NCBI GenBank assembly: GCA_017475805.1
Contig: JAFVEW010000027.1
Location: 1 to 23,422 of the forward strand
Source: Synergistaceae bacterium
Lineage (GTDB): Bacteria > Synergistota > Synergistia > Synergistales > Aminobacteriaceae
Length of the DNA stretch: 23,422 nt
Direction: 5' to 3'
Below are positions 1-7,810 of this stretch, in pieces. Every line of letters starts with the position of its first letter. The stretch's first letter is position 1. Under the pieces are notes generated by a model, which saw only the letters and a program-made list of their open reading frames with translations, was not told the origin of the DNA and did not search any database. The position numbers were made by a program, and so were the translations under genes.

Positions 1-1261
1 CGATGACGGCGCAGCTATCGTTGCTCCTGCTCGTGTTGGTTGCCAGTACGGCTACGGCAACGGCTTCGATGAGAACAGCAAAGTCTGGAAATTATTCAGG
101 TCTCGCGGAATCGTTCCTGATTATAAGAGCATGATTGTCGTTAATATGCTTGGCCAACGCTGCGGAAATGAAGATTTGCTTTCAAATTCACGTTCAATGC
201 CAAAGAGCTATGAATTTTTCTCAACGGCTTTCTGCAGTGTCTTTATCGATGCTGACGGCGACGGCAACGCAGAATGCTACGGCGGACCATTATGGGCAAT
301 TTTCGACCAGGACGCTGCAATTCGTAACGACTGGGATATGGAAAAAGCTGTTGACTATGAATACGGTTACGCTTTCAAAGCTGACACTATCGAAGAGCTT
401 GCTGCAAAAGTCGTAAACAAATATTACGAAAATATCAAGATGGATCCGAAAATCCTTGCTGATACCATTGCAAGATTTAACGTTGCTGTCGAAGCAAAAG
501 GCGGCGACGATTGGGGACGCAAGACGCTTGATTACAAAATTGAAAAAGGTCCGTTCTATTGCGTGTGGGCAACTCCTAACCTTCATGATACTTTAGCGGG
601 TCTTCGCACAAACGGCAGTATGCAAGTTCTTGACCTTGACGGCAAACCTATTCCGAGCTTATTTGCAGCCGGTGAAAGCGCAGGCGGTATGCACGTTCAT
701 GGATTAGGGCGCGTAATCACTTCAGCTTATATTGCAGGACGAGCAGCCGCTTCTGTCAATGAGAACGGAATTGCTACGGCCGATTTAGCTTTGAAACCTG
801 AATTTGCAGGCCCTGAAACGAACGACTTGACTAAGACCGACAAAATTTCTTATTTTGATCAGCGCGGCGGTTCATCTGCAACAATGGTAAACTCAAAGAA
901 ACAGAAAGAACTTGACGCTTTAGCAGCAGGAGAAGAGATTGAAGTCGTAGAGCTTGCTTATACAGCAGGCTCAGGCGGTGCTAATGCTGCTTACGGAGCA
1001 AACACCTACAACGGCACATCCGATAATGGAATGGGCGGTGCTATTAAAGTTCAGGTTACTGTTATGAACGGCGAAATTATCGACATTAAAGTAACAGACC
1101 ATAAAGAGACCGTAGGTATTGGCGACGTGGCACTCGAAAAACTTGTAGCAGAAGCAAAAGAGAAAAAATCAGCCGAGATTGATGCCGTAACGGGAGCAAC
1201 GATTACAAGCAAGGCTTTTATTGAAGCACTCAGCAAAGCTCTTAGCAAAATCAATCAATAA
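1..1261 (+). CDS. Fumarate-reductase-like FAD flavoprotein with C-terminal FMN-binding domain (5' partial)
   Basis: The reading frame is open from base 2, so the gene starts before the window; about 419 residues are visible. The first ~320 match the C-terminal part of the FAD_binding_2 (fumarate reductase/flavocytochrome c) fold: a VNxxGQRCGNED stretch early on, and near residue 220 the FAD-contacting segment LFAAGESAGGMHVHGLGR, equivalent to the GExxGGxHGxNR region whose Arg binds substrate carboxylate in the family. The last ~80 residues are an FMN_bind domain ending in DAVTGATITS, the motif on which ApbE-type flavin transferases attach FMN to a Thr. Such proteins reduce fumarate, urocanate, acrylates and similar acceptors in anaerobic respiration; the substrate here cannot be read. 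FMN would relay electrons to FAD. No export signal can be judged because the N-terminus is missing. Followed by a repeat and a new promoter, so probably the last gene of its transcript. Confidence 0.85.
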   Translation, partial: DDGAAIVAPARVGCQYGYGNGFDENSKVWKLFRSRGIVPDYKSMIVVNMLGQRCGNEDLLSNSRSMPKSYEFFSTAFCSVFIDADGDGNAECYGGPLWAIFDQDAAIRNDWDMEKAVDYEYGYAFKADTIEELAAKVVNKYYENIKMDPKILADTIARFNVAVEAKGGDDWGRKTLDYKIEKGPFYCVWATPNLHDTLAGLRTNGSMQVLDLDGKPIPSLFAAGESAGGMHVHGLGRVITSAYIAGRAAASVNENGIATADLALKPEFAGPETNDLTKTDKISYFDQRGGSSATMVNSKKQKELDALAAGEEIEVVELAYTAGSGGANAAYGANTYNGTSDNGMGGAIKVQVTVMNGEIIDIKVTDHKETVGIGDVALEKLVAEAKEKKSAEIDAVTGATITSKAFIEALSKALSKINQ

Positions 1262-1271
1262 AAATAAGAAT

Positions 1272-1292
1272 TTCCTAACTCCTAACCCCTAA
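1272..1292 (-). repeat. Heptamer repeat copy 1 (reverse orientation)
   Basis: Read on the - strand this is TTAGGGG-TTAGGAG-TTAGGAA, three tandem 7-bp units of the family that recurs at 2572, 2684, 13190, 16640-16720, 18307 and 22362. It lies 11 bases after the stop codon of the flavoprotein and just before the promoter of the next gene. Confidence 0.75.
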
Positions 1293-1294
1293 TA

Positions 1295-1336
1295 AAATTC
1301 TTAATGCTATAATCATGCGAAAAGATTAAGAATTTG
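1295..1336. promoter_or_regulatory. 11-bp perfect inverted repeat enclosing a promoter -10
   Basis: AAATTCTTAAT (1295-1305) and its exact reverse complement ATTAAGAATTT (1326-1336) are separated by 20 bases. Arm centres are about 31 bp apart, roughly three helical turns. The spacer contains the -10 element of the next promoter. This arrangement fits a dimeric repressor or activator operator, and less well a leader hairpin because the likely transcription start lies inside the spacer. No regulator family is recognised from the half-site. Confidence 0.45.
1305..1313 (+). promoter_or_regulatory. Extended -10 promoter for the GltA-like gene
   Basis: TGC-TATAAT is a perfect extended -10 (TGN plus consensus hexamer). 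There is no good -35 hexamer 16-18 bases upstream (the site falls in the heptamer repeat), which is tolerated with an extended -10. Start of transcription would be near 1320, about 36 bases before the ATG at 1356. The related TGC-TAAAAT at 9427 suggests the same promoter style is used in this genome. Confidence 0.6.
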
Positions 1337-1355
1337 AATTTAGGGGGATTTTTTT

Positions 1356-2582
1356 ATGCCGTTGCATATAGTTACAGAAGCCGAACGATGTCTTAATTGT
1401 AAGAAACCTCAATGTCAAGTCGGTTGCCCTGTTCACACGCCGATACCTGAGATTATAAATTTATTCAAAGAACATAAATTAATGGAGGCCGGCGAAATTC
1501 TTTTCAAAAATAATCCGATGTCGGCGATTTGTTCGGAAGTCTGCAATCACGCTCAACAATGCGCAGGCCACTGCATTAGAGGCAAAAAGGACAGCCCTGT
1601 GCATTTTTCGAGCATTGAAAATTATATTTCAGAAATGTATTTAGACCGCATGCCTGTTTTCAAGCCTGAAATCAAAAAAGATAAGCACGTCGCTGTAATC
1701 GGTTCAGGGCCGGCGGGCTTGACTGTAGCGGTTTTGTTGGCGATGCAAGGTTACCACGTTACAATTTTCGAGTGGAAAAGCAAAATCGGCGGCGTCATGC
1801 AGTACGGAATACCTGAATTTAGGCTTCCTAAAAGTCTTCTTGACAGATACGAGCAAAGGCTTGAGGAAATGGGTATTCAAATCCGTCTGAACGCAACGAT
1901 TGGAAGCGTTTTAATGATTGATGATTTATTCCGCGACGGATACGCTTCAATCTTTGTCGGAACAGGCGCAGAGAGGCCAAGAACGCTCGGCATCAAAGGC
2001 GAGAGCTTAGGCAATGTTCACTATGCAATGAATTATTTAGCAAATCCAAAAGCTCATCATTTAGGTAATAAAGTCGCGGTAATCGGCGTCGGAAATGCAG
2101 CAATGGACGTCGCTCGAACGGCGTTAAGAAACGGAACAAAAGAGGTTATGCTTTACGCAATGGGTAAGGAAATCGCCGCGAGTTCTCACGAGGTAGCCTA
2201 CGCAAAGTTAGACGGTGCTGAAATTGAAACGGGTATGCAAGTCCAGGAAATCACAGAAAAAGGCCCTGTATTTAAGCGGACGATTTACGGCGAAAATGAT
2301 GAAATCATCGGCACTGAAGATGAATTAATACAAGTTGAAGCCGACAGTACAATAATCTCAATAAGCCAAGTACCAAGAGGTAAATTAGTAAGAACTACAC
2401 ACGGCCTCGACGCTGATGAAAGAGGGCTTTTAATCGTCGATGAAAACTACATGACCACGCGCGAAGGAGTTTTTGCCGCCGGTGATGTTGTTACGGGAGC
2501 AAAGACAGTCGTTCACGCCGTTGAAGGAGCTAAAAAGGCCGCCGAAGCTATGATTAAGTTCATGGAGGCAGTTAGAAATTAG
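1356..2582 (+). CDS. NADPH-dependent FeS/FAD oxidoreductase, glutamate synthase small-subunit (GltD/NfnB) family
   Basis: 408 residues, strong ribosome-binding site AGGGGG 7 bases before the ATG. Residues 1-100 form the Fer4_20-type iron-sulphur domain with cysteines 12, 15, 20, 24 and 59, 63, 69, 73, enough for two [4Fe-4S] clusters. A first Rossmann motif GSGPAG at 116-121 binds FAD, a second motif GVGNAAMD near 246 binds NADPH, and GVFAAGD near 380 is the closing FAD motif. The family includes GltD of glutamate synthase, the large subunit of NADH-dependent ferredoxin:NADP oxidoreductase (NfnB) and sulfide dehydrogenase SudA. No glutamate synthase large subunit or NfnA partner is next to it, so the exact role is open; a stand-alone homotetrameric GltA as in anaerobes is equally possible. 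The last residues and stop codon lie within heptamer repeat copy 2. Confidence 0.88.
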   Translation: MPLHIVTEAERCLNCKKPQCQVGCPVHTPIPEIINLFKEHKLMEAGEILFKNNPMSAICSEVCNHAQQCAGHCIRGKKDSPVHFSSIENYISEMYLDRMPVFKPEIKKDKHVAVIGSGPAGLTVAVLLAMQGYHVTIFEWKSKIGGVMQYGIPEFRLPKSLLDRYEQRLEEMGIQIRLNATIGSVLMIDDLFRDGYASIFVGTGAERPRTLGIKGESLGNVHYAMNYLANPKAHHLGNKVAVIGVGNAAMDVARTALRNGTKEVMLYAMGKEIAASSHEVAYAKLDGAEIETGMQVQEITEKGPVFKRTIYGENDEIIGTEDELIQVEADSTIISISQVPRGKLVRTTHGLDADERGLLIVDENYMTTREGVFAAGDVVTGAKTVVHAVEGAKKAAEAMIKFMEAVRN

Positions 2583-2599
2583 GAGTTAGGAATTAGGAA
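2572..2599 (+). repeat. Heptamer repeat copy 2, carrying stop, SD and start codon
   Basis: Four units TTAGAAA-TTAGGAG-TTAGGAA-TTAGGAA. The second unit supplies the TAG stop of the upstream gene (2580-2582). The AGGA at 2588-2591 sits 7 bases before the ATG at 2599, and the final A of the last unit is the A of that ATG. The repeat therefore forms the whole translational junction. Confidence 0.8.
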
Positions 2600-5500
2600 T
2601 GAAAAAAATTTACTTAAAAGTCTTCTTGCTATTACTGATTTTTTTCACAGAAACATCGCAAGGATTAGGAATTGAACAAAATAATTCCTCATCCCTCATT
2701 CCTCATTCCTCATTGAATTCATCCGGCGTTGAGAACAGGAAAATAGCTGTTAATCCGGCTTTACAGAGCAGCGGCTTTTCCGCAATTTTATACGACAATA
2801 CCAATGGCCTTCCGACCTCTGAAGCTAACGCAATCGCAGAGACCAGCGAAGGTTTTATTTGGATAGGCTCATACAGCGGCCTGCATCGTTATGACGGCAA
2901 CAGTTTTGTTAGAATAAGCTCAACGACCGGCGTTGTGAGCGTTGTAAGCCTCTATGTTGACAGCCGCGACAGATTATGGATTGGTACAAACGATTTAGGT
3001 ATAGCCGTAATGGAGCGCGGAGAGTTTCGCCGTTGGAGCTATAACGAAGGCTTGAAATCACTGAGGATTAACTGCATAGCCGAAGACGAGCAGGGAACTA
3101 TTTATGCCGCCACCGCAACAGGAATTGCAATGATAAAATCGGATGACATGAAATTAAGTTATCTTGATGACAAGCGGATTTTTGACGCTCCAATCGAAAA
3201 TCTTAGAACAGGCAATGACGGAATTATTTACGGCGTCAGCGCGGGAAGTGATATTTTTGCGATTAATAACGGAAAGCTCGTCAGCTACCTATCTCATGAA
3301 GAAAGCGGCCTTAGAGGTATTGAATATATTTTGCCTGATCCTGAGCGAGCCGGATATTTGTATTTAGGCTTTGAAAATGCGGTATTTCACGGAAGTTTTG
3401 AAAACAAATTCAAAGATTTTACAAAACACGACATTTCGCCTTTAGCAAGCATTGACTGTTTAGAATACATTGATAATCAGCTTTGGATTTGTGCCCGCAA
3501 CGGTTTTGGCGTCCTGACTGAAGGCGGCGTCAAGGCTTTTCAACATTTCCCTATGAACAACTCGATATGCAGTGTAATGACTGATTACGAGGGCAATTTG
3601 TGGCTTACTTCGGACCGTCAAGGCGTCATGAAGGTAGTCCCTAACCAATTTTCTAATTTGTTTGAACGTTACAATTTACAGCCTGCTATGGTAAACGCCT
3701 CGTGTTTATACGGCGATAAATTATTCATGGGTACTGATACCGGCTTGATTGTCGTTGATGAGAAAGGCACTGTTCCTGAAATAAAATTGAAAACCGCAAA
3801 GACTGCTTTCGGCATTGATTTAGGCGAAGATGATTTAATAAAAATGTTGGACGGCAAGCGAATACGCTCAATAGTTCGTGATACAAAAGGTCGACTTTGG
3901 ATTTCTACGTGGCAAAGTAAAGGATTATTGCGTTATCATGACGGTGAAGTTGTTGCGTTTACTGATAAAGACGGTTTAATGTCAAACCGCGTTCGTGTAG
4001 CCTATGAACGTGAAGACGGCTCTGTTTTAGTCGTAAATACAGGCGGCGTCAGCGTTATCTCTTATGATAAAGTAATCAAAAATTACAATAAAGACGACGG
4101 AATTACAATTTACGAAAGTCTTTCAGTCTGCGAAGGATTTAATGATGATATAGTTTTAGGCTCAAATGGAAGCGGAATTTTTGTAATAAGCAGCGAAGGC
4201 ACTAAGAATATCGGGCTTAGAGACGGCCTGACTTCAGGAATTATAATGCGAATTAAACGCGATGTTAAACGAAAAATATTCTGGATTATCACGAGCAATT
4301 CTTTTGCTTATATGACCGATGATTACGAAGTTCACACGTTTTACAAATTCCCTTACTCGAATAATTATGATTTATACGAGAACAGTATGGGCGATATTTG
4401 GGTATTAGCGAGCAACGGAATTTATGTCGCAAAGGCCGATGAACTCTTAGAAAACGACGAAATTAACCCGATTTATTACGGCATTTCAAACGGTATGCAG
4501 AGCACGCCGACCGGCAATTCTTACAGCGAACTTAGTCCCGAAGGCGATTTATATATCGCATCTCACACGGGCGTCATAAAGGTTAATATCGAAAAAACTT
4601 TTGAAGACGTCAAAGAAATAAAAGCCTCTGTTCCGTTTGTAGATGCTGATAACAAAAGGATTTATCCTGATAAGGACGGAGTTTTTAATATAAATTCTGA
4701 TGTCAACAAGCTGACAATTTACAGTTTTGTATTCAATTACTCGTTGAACAATCCGAAGCTCTCTTATCAGCTTGAAGGCTTTGAAAAGTCCGGGAGCGAG
4801 CCTATTAACCGCAGTGAGCTTGTACCTATTGATTATACTAATTTGCGCGGCGGTACTTACAATTTTGTTATTAATCTCAGAGATGCGATGGGACATGCTG
4901 AAAACAAGAGATTTTCCGTAAAGATAAACAAGCAGAAAGCATTTTATGAGGAAACTTGGTTTTATATTTTATCTGCAATTTTAGCAGGTTTCATATTGCT
5001 TGATATTGCAAAGACTTATGTCGAATGGAAAACTAAAAAGCTCAAAGAACAGCAAGAAGAAGATATGATGTTAATCCGTGAGATTACTGAAGCCTTTGCT
5101 CGTCTCATCGATATTAAAGACCAATATACCAACGGCCATTCTTTCAGGGTTGCAAAATACACTGCTATGCTTGCCGAAGAATTAGGCTACAACGAAGAAG
5201 AATGCGAAAAATATTATCGCATCGCCTTGCTTCATGATATAGGTAAAATCGGAGTTCCTGATGATGTCTTAAACAAGCATGGTAAGCTAACTGATGAAGA
5301 ATTTGAATTAATTAAATCTCACACTACGAAAGGCTATGAGGCTTTGAAAGATATTAGTGTAATGCCTGAATTAGCTATTGGTGCGAGGTCTCATCATGAG
5401 CGGCCTGACGGAAGAGGTTACCCTAATCATCTTAAAGACGGCGAAATCCCGAGAGTTGCTCAAATTATTGCAGTCGCTGACACATTCGACGCAATGTATT

Positions 5501-5688
5501 CAACAAGGGCATACAGGGCTCGCATGAATTTTGATAAAGTTGTATCAATCATAAGAGATGCCGCAGGAACTCAGTTAGCGTCCGATGTTGTCGAAGCATT
5601 TTTGAGGCTTGCAGATAACGGAGAGCTTAGAGACCCCGATGATGATGGCGGCGGAAGTTTAGAGAATATCGAAAACGTCAAAGGATAA
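2599..5688 (+). CDS. Periplasmic beta-propeller sensor with HD-GYP cyclic-di-GMP phosphodiesterase output
   Basis: 1029 residues. Residues 1-21 look like a signal peptide or anchor. Residues ~50-660 hold repeated propeller blades of the Reg_prop type (for example FIWIGSYSGLHRYDG, RLWIGTND, GNLWLTSD, GRLWISTW), followed by a Y_Y_Y-like domain (~690-775) and one membrane helix (~788-806). The cytoplasmic part is a full HD-GYP domain: HSFRV near 850, HD at 879-880, HHE at 932-934, DG at 937-938 and GYP at 940-942, so all metal-binding residues appear intact. Predicted activity is hydrolysis of c-di-GMP in response to a periplasmic ligand. In known systems this sensory module is mostly fused to histidine kinases or GGDEF domains. 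Residues ~22-42 (rich in Ser, Asn, Leu) are encoded by a copy of the heptamer repeat. Start is fixed by the repeat-borne SD. Confidence 0.9.
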   Translation: MKKIYLKVFLLLLIFFTETSQGLGIEQNNSSSLIPHSSLNSSGVENRKIAVNPALQSSGFSAILYDNTNGLPTSEANAIAETSEGFIWIGSYSGLHRYDGNSFVRISSTTGVVSVVSLYVDSRDRLWIGTNDLGIAVMERGEFRRWSYNEGLKSLRINCIAEDEQGTIYAATATGIAMIKSDDMKLSYLDDKRIFDAPIENLRTGNDGIIYGVSAGSDIFAINNGKLVSYLSHEESGLRGIEYILPDPERAGYLYLGFENAVFHGSFENKFKDFTKHDISPLASIDCLEYIDNQLWICARNGFGVLTEGGVKAFQHFPMNNSICSVMTDYEGNLWLTSDRQGVMKVVPNQFSNLFERYNLQPAMVNASCLYGDKLFMGTDTGLIVVDEKGTVPEIKLKTAKTAFGIDLGEDDLIKMLDGKRIRSIVRDTKGRLWISTWQSKGLLRYHDGEVVAFTDKDGLMSNRVRVAYEREDGSVLVVNTGGVSVISYDKVIKNYNKDDGITIYESLSVCEGFNDDIVLGSNGSGIFVISSEGTKNIGLRDGLTSGIIMRIKRDVKRKIFWIITSNSFAYMTDDYEVHTFYKFPYSNNYDLYENSMGDIWVLASNGIYVAKADELLENDEINPIYYGISNGMQSTPTGNSYSELSPEGDLYIASHTGVIKVNIEKTFEDVKEIKASVPFVDADNKRIYPDKDGVFNINSDVNKLTIYSFVFNYSLNNPKLSYQLEGFEKSGSEPINRSELVPIDYTNLRGGTYNFVINLRDAMGHAENKRFSVKINKQKAFYEETWFYILSAILAGFILLDIAKTYVEWKTKKLKEQQEEDMMLIREITEAFARLIDIKDQYTNGHSFRVAKYTAMLAEELGYNEEECEKYYRIALLHDIGKIGVPDDVLNKHGKLTDEEFELIKSHTTKGYEALKDISVMPELAIGARSHHERPDGRGYPNHLKDGEIPRVAQIIAVADTFDAMYSTRAYRARMNFDKVVSIIRDAAGTQLASDVVEAFLRLADNGELRDPDDDGGGSLENIENVKG
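2662..2714. repeat. Heptamer repeat copy 3, inverted and translated
   Basis: Bases 2684-2714 on the - strand read as tandem TGAGGAA/TGAGGGA heptamers. GGATTAGGAATT (2662-2673) pairs with AATTCCTCATCC (2683-2694), 11 of 12 positions, with a 9-base loop. The element lies in frame inside the sensor gene and encodes SSSLIPHSSLN right after the signal peptide. Confidence 0.75.
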
Positions 5689-5697
5689 AAAATTACA

Positions 5698-6426
5698 ATG
5701 TTTACAAAAGAGATAATAGTACAACCTTCTGATGTATCTTGTTTAGGGACTTTGAAATTAAAGAGTTTGCTTGATTATTTTCAAAATACAGCAGGCCTTG
5801 CTGTCGAGAGCATTGAAGGAACTACAACGGATTTAATTGCACGCGGTTATGCTTGGGTTTTAACGCGCTATGAAATCGAGATTATAGGTGAAATGCCAGC
5901 TCTTGACGAAAGATTTTCAATCTCAACATTTCACGACCCATCACACGGTTACAATACTCTCAGAGTTTTTGATGTCAGAGATACAAATGGAAATCCTATA
6001 ATTTTTGCTAAAAGTTCGTGGCTATTGCTTGATTTAGCTAACATGAGACCCGTAAAAGCAGCGGCTCATTTACCTGAAATTACAAAAAAAGAAGTCCAAG
6101 AAATTTCACCTGATTTTCAAGAGATTAATGACGAAGAAGGCGGCGAAATCATAAGAAGCGTCTCGTTTCCTGTTCGATTTCATGATTTAGATTACAACTC
6201 TCATGTTAATAACGCAAATTATTTTTCGTGGGTATTTGACGAATGTCCTGTAGATTTGTTGAAGCGCGAATTAAAATCTGTTTATGCTGAATTCAGAACT
6301 GGCGCGAAATTAGGCGAAAAAATCACGTTAAATTACTCTGAATTTGCCGCGAATTCTTTTGCCTGCAAGATTTTACGTGAAAATGTCAAAAAGCCTTCAG
6401 CAAAATTTATCTTAGTATGGAAGTGA
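5698..6426 (+). CDS. Acyl-ACP thioesterase (FatA/FatB-like)
   Basis: 242 residues, the size of bacterial acyl-ACP thioesterases with two hotdog domains. The N-terminal hotdog contains LLDYFQNTAG and GYAWVLTRYEIEI; the C-terminal one contains DLDYNSHVNNANY, giving D165, N167 and H169 in the DxNxH pattern that carries the catalytic residues of plant FatB. It would release free fatty acids from acyl-ACP in the cytoplasm. The gene is 9 bases after the HD-GYP gene with a distant AGGA (12 bases before the ATG), and 10 bases before trkA, so it is co-transcribed with unrelated neighbours. No fatty-acid genes lie nearby to suggest a specific product. Confidence 0.88.
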   Translation: MFTKEIIVQPSDVSCLGTLKLKSLLDYFQNTAGLAVESIEGTTTDLIARGYAWVLTRYEIEIIGEMPALDERFSISTFHDPSHGYNTLRVFDVRDTNGNPIIFAKSSWLLLDLANMRPVKAAAHLPEITKKEVQEISPDFQEINDEEGGEIIRSVSFPVRFHDLDYNSHVNNANYFSWVFDECPVDLLKRELKSVYAEFRTGAKLGEKITLNYSEFAANSFACKILRENVKKPSAKFILVWK

Positions 6427-6436
6427 ATTATTTAGT

Positions 6437-7810
6437 ATGAATGTAGTTATCATCGGGGCTGGAGAAGTCGGTCGAAACGTTGCAAAAACTCTATCCGGCG
6501 AAGGTCATAACATTTATATTGTCGAAAAAGACGAAGCTCAAGCTAAATCAGCAGGCGACGAGCTTGACGTTCAAATTATCAACGGCAACGGCGCAAGACC
6601 CAATGTCTTAGCACAAGCCGGTGTAGCTCCTTCGGGCGACGTTGATTTACTGATAGCTTGCAGCAACCGCGATGAGGTCAATATGCTCTCTTGTTGGATT
6701 GCTCACAGCGCAGGTGTTCCTAATGTAATTTCGAGAGTGCGAAGCCTTGAATTTACTGATAGTGCCGACTGGGGCAACAAGTTAGGCATTAATGCAATGA
6801 TTTCGCCGGAACGTTCGATTGCACGCGAGATTATCTCTTTGCTTGAAGTCAGCTCCGCAACTCATGCCGCAGAACTTTTAGACGGTCGTGCCGCTCTTTA
6901 TACACTAAAAATTGCTGAAAATTCGCCGCTCGTGGGTATGGCATTGAAGGATTTGCGCGCTAAATGGCCTGATTTAATCGCAGTGTTCGTCCATGTTGAG
7001 CACGAAGACGGCACAGCAGGAGTTCCCAACGGATTTACAACTTTGCAGGCCAATGATATTTGTTATATTGTTACATATAGAAAGAGCTCAGAGTTGTTAC
7101 AGCAAGTCTTTAACCCTGAAAAGAAGAATTCGCTAAAAAAATTATTTATCGTCGGCGGCGGCAAATTAGGCACTCAAATAGTACAAGCTGTAAAAAAAGA
7201 CTTTGGAAATGTCAGCTTGCGTTTAATCGACAGCGACCCTGAAAAATGCGCTAGATTAGCTGAAGAACTCGGCGAAGCTCTTGTCTTAAATTGCGACGGA
7301 ATTGACAAAAAAATTTTGAGTGATGAGGGTATTGAAGACGCTGATGCTTACATCGCCGCAACAGACAGCGACGAGATTAATTTGATTTATTCGTCCATTG
7401 CAAAACTAATGGGTGCAAAAAAAACTATTGCAATAGTAAAGCGCAAAGATTATCAAGAGCTTACGAAAGCTACTCCCGTTGACGCAATCGTTGACCCTAA
7501 TGACGCCTTAGCAAATTTAATTTTGCGTGTTGTTCATTATCCGAGACATACTAAAGCGTTTTCAATCATAGAGCGCATTAACGCTGAAATGCTCGAGGTA
7601 ATTTTGCATGAAGATAACGAATTAATTGGTAAAACTTTAGCTCAGATAAAATTGCAAAAAGGCGTCGTTGTTGCTCTTCTTGGACGCGGCGATAAAGTTT
7701 TAGTACCAACTGGAGCGACGCAATTATTAGCTGATGACAGGGTAATTTTATTCGCTCTAACCTCGATGATGCCTGAAGCCGCTAAGTTATTCGGAGCAGA
7801 AATAAAATGA
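6437..7810 (+). CDS. trkA: Trk potassium uptake NAD-binding protein TrkA
   Basis: 457 residues, the normal length for the duplicated TrkA. Two RCK_N Rossmann domains are visible: GAGEVG at residues 7-12 and GGGKLG at 240-245, each followed by an RCK_C domain (around residues 140-220 and 375-455). This cytoplasmic protein binds NAD(H)/nucleotides and gates the TrkH channel. The stop codon overlaps the start of trkH by four bases (ATGA), so the two are translationally coupled. No clear SD is seen directly before the ATG at 6437. Confidence 0.95.
   Translation: MNVVIIGAGEVGRNVAKTLSGEGHNIYIVEKDEAQAKSAGDELDVQIINGNGARPNVLAQAGVAPSGDVDLLIACSNRDEVNMLSCWIAHSAGVPNVISRVRSLEFTDSADWGNKLGINAMISPERSIAREIISLLEVSSATHAAELLDGRAALYTLKIAENSPLVGMALKDLRAKWPDLIAVFVHVEHEDGTAGVPNGFTTLQANDICYIVTYRKSSELLQQVFNPEKKNSLKKLFIVGGGKLGTQIVQAVKKDFGNVSLRLIDSDPEKCARLAEELGEALVLNCDGIDKKILSDEGIEDADAYIAATDSDEINLIYSSIAKLMGAKKTIAIVKRKDYQELTKATPVDAIVDPNDALANLILRVVHYPRHTKAFSIIERINAEMLEVILHEDNELIGKTLAQIKLQKGVVVALLGRGDKVLVPTGATQLLADDRVILFALTSMMPEAAKLFGAEIK

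Noticed and set aside
2572..2599. Possible CRISPR or telomere-like TTAGGG array
   Set aside because: Units are 7 bp, degenerate and short, with no spacers and no cas genes; TTAGGGG occurs only once, in copy 1.
4549..4896. 115-residue open frame on the - strand
   Set aside because: It lies wholly inside the HD-GYP sensor gene, has no SD or recognisable domain, and is a shadow of its codon use.
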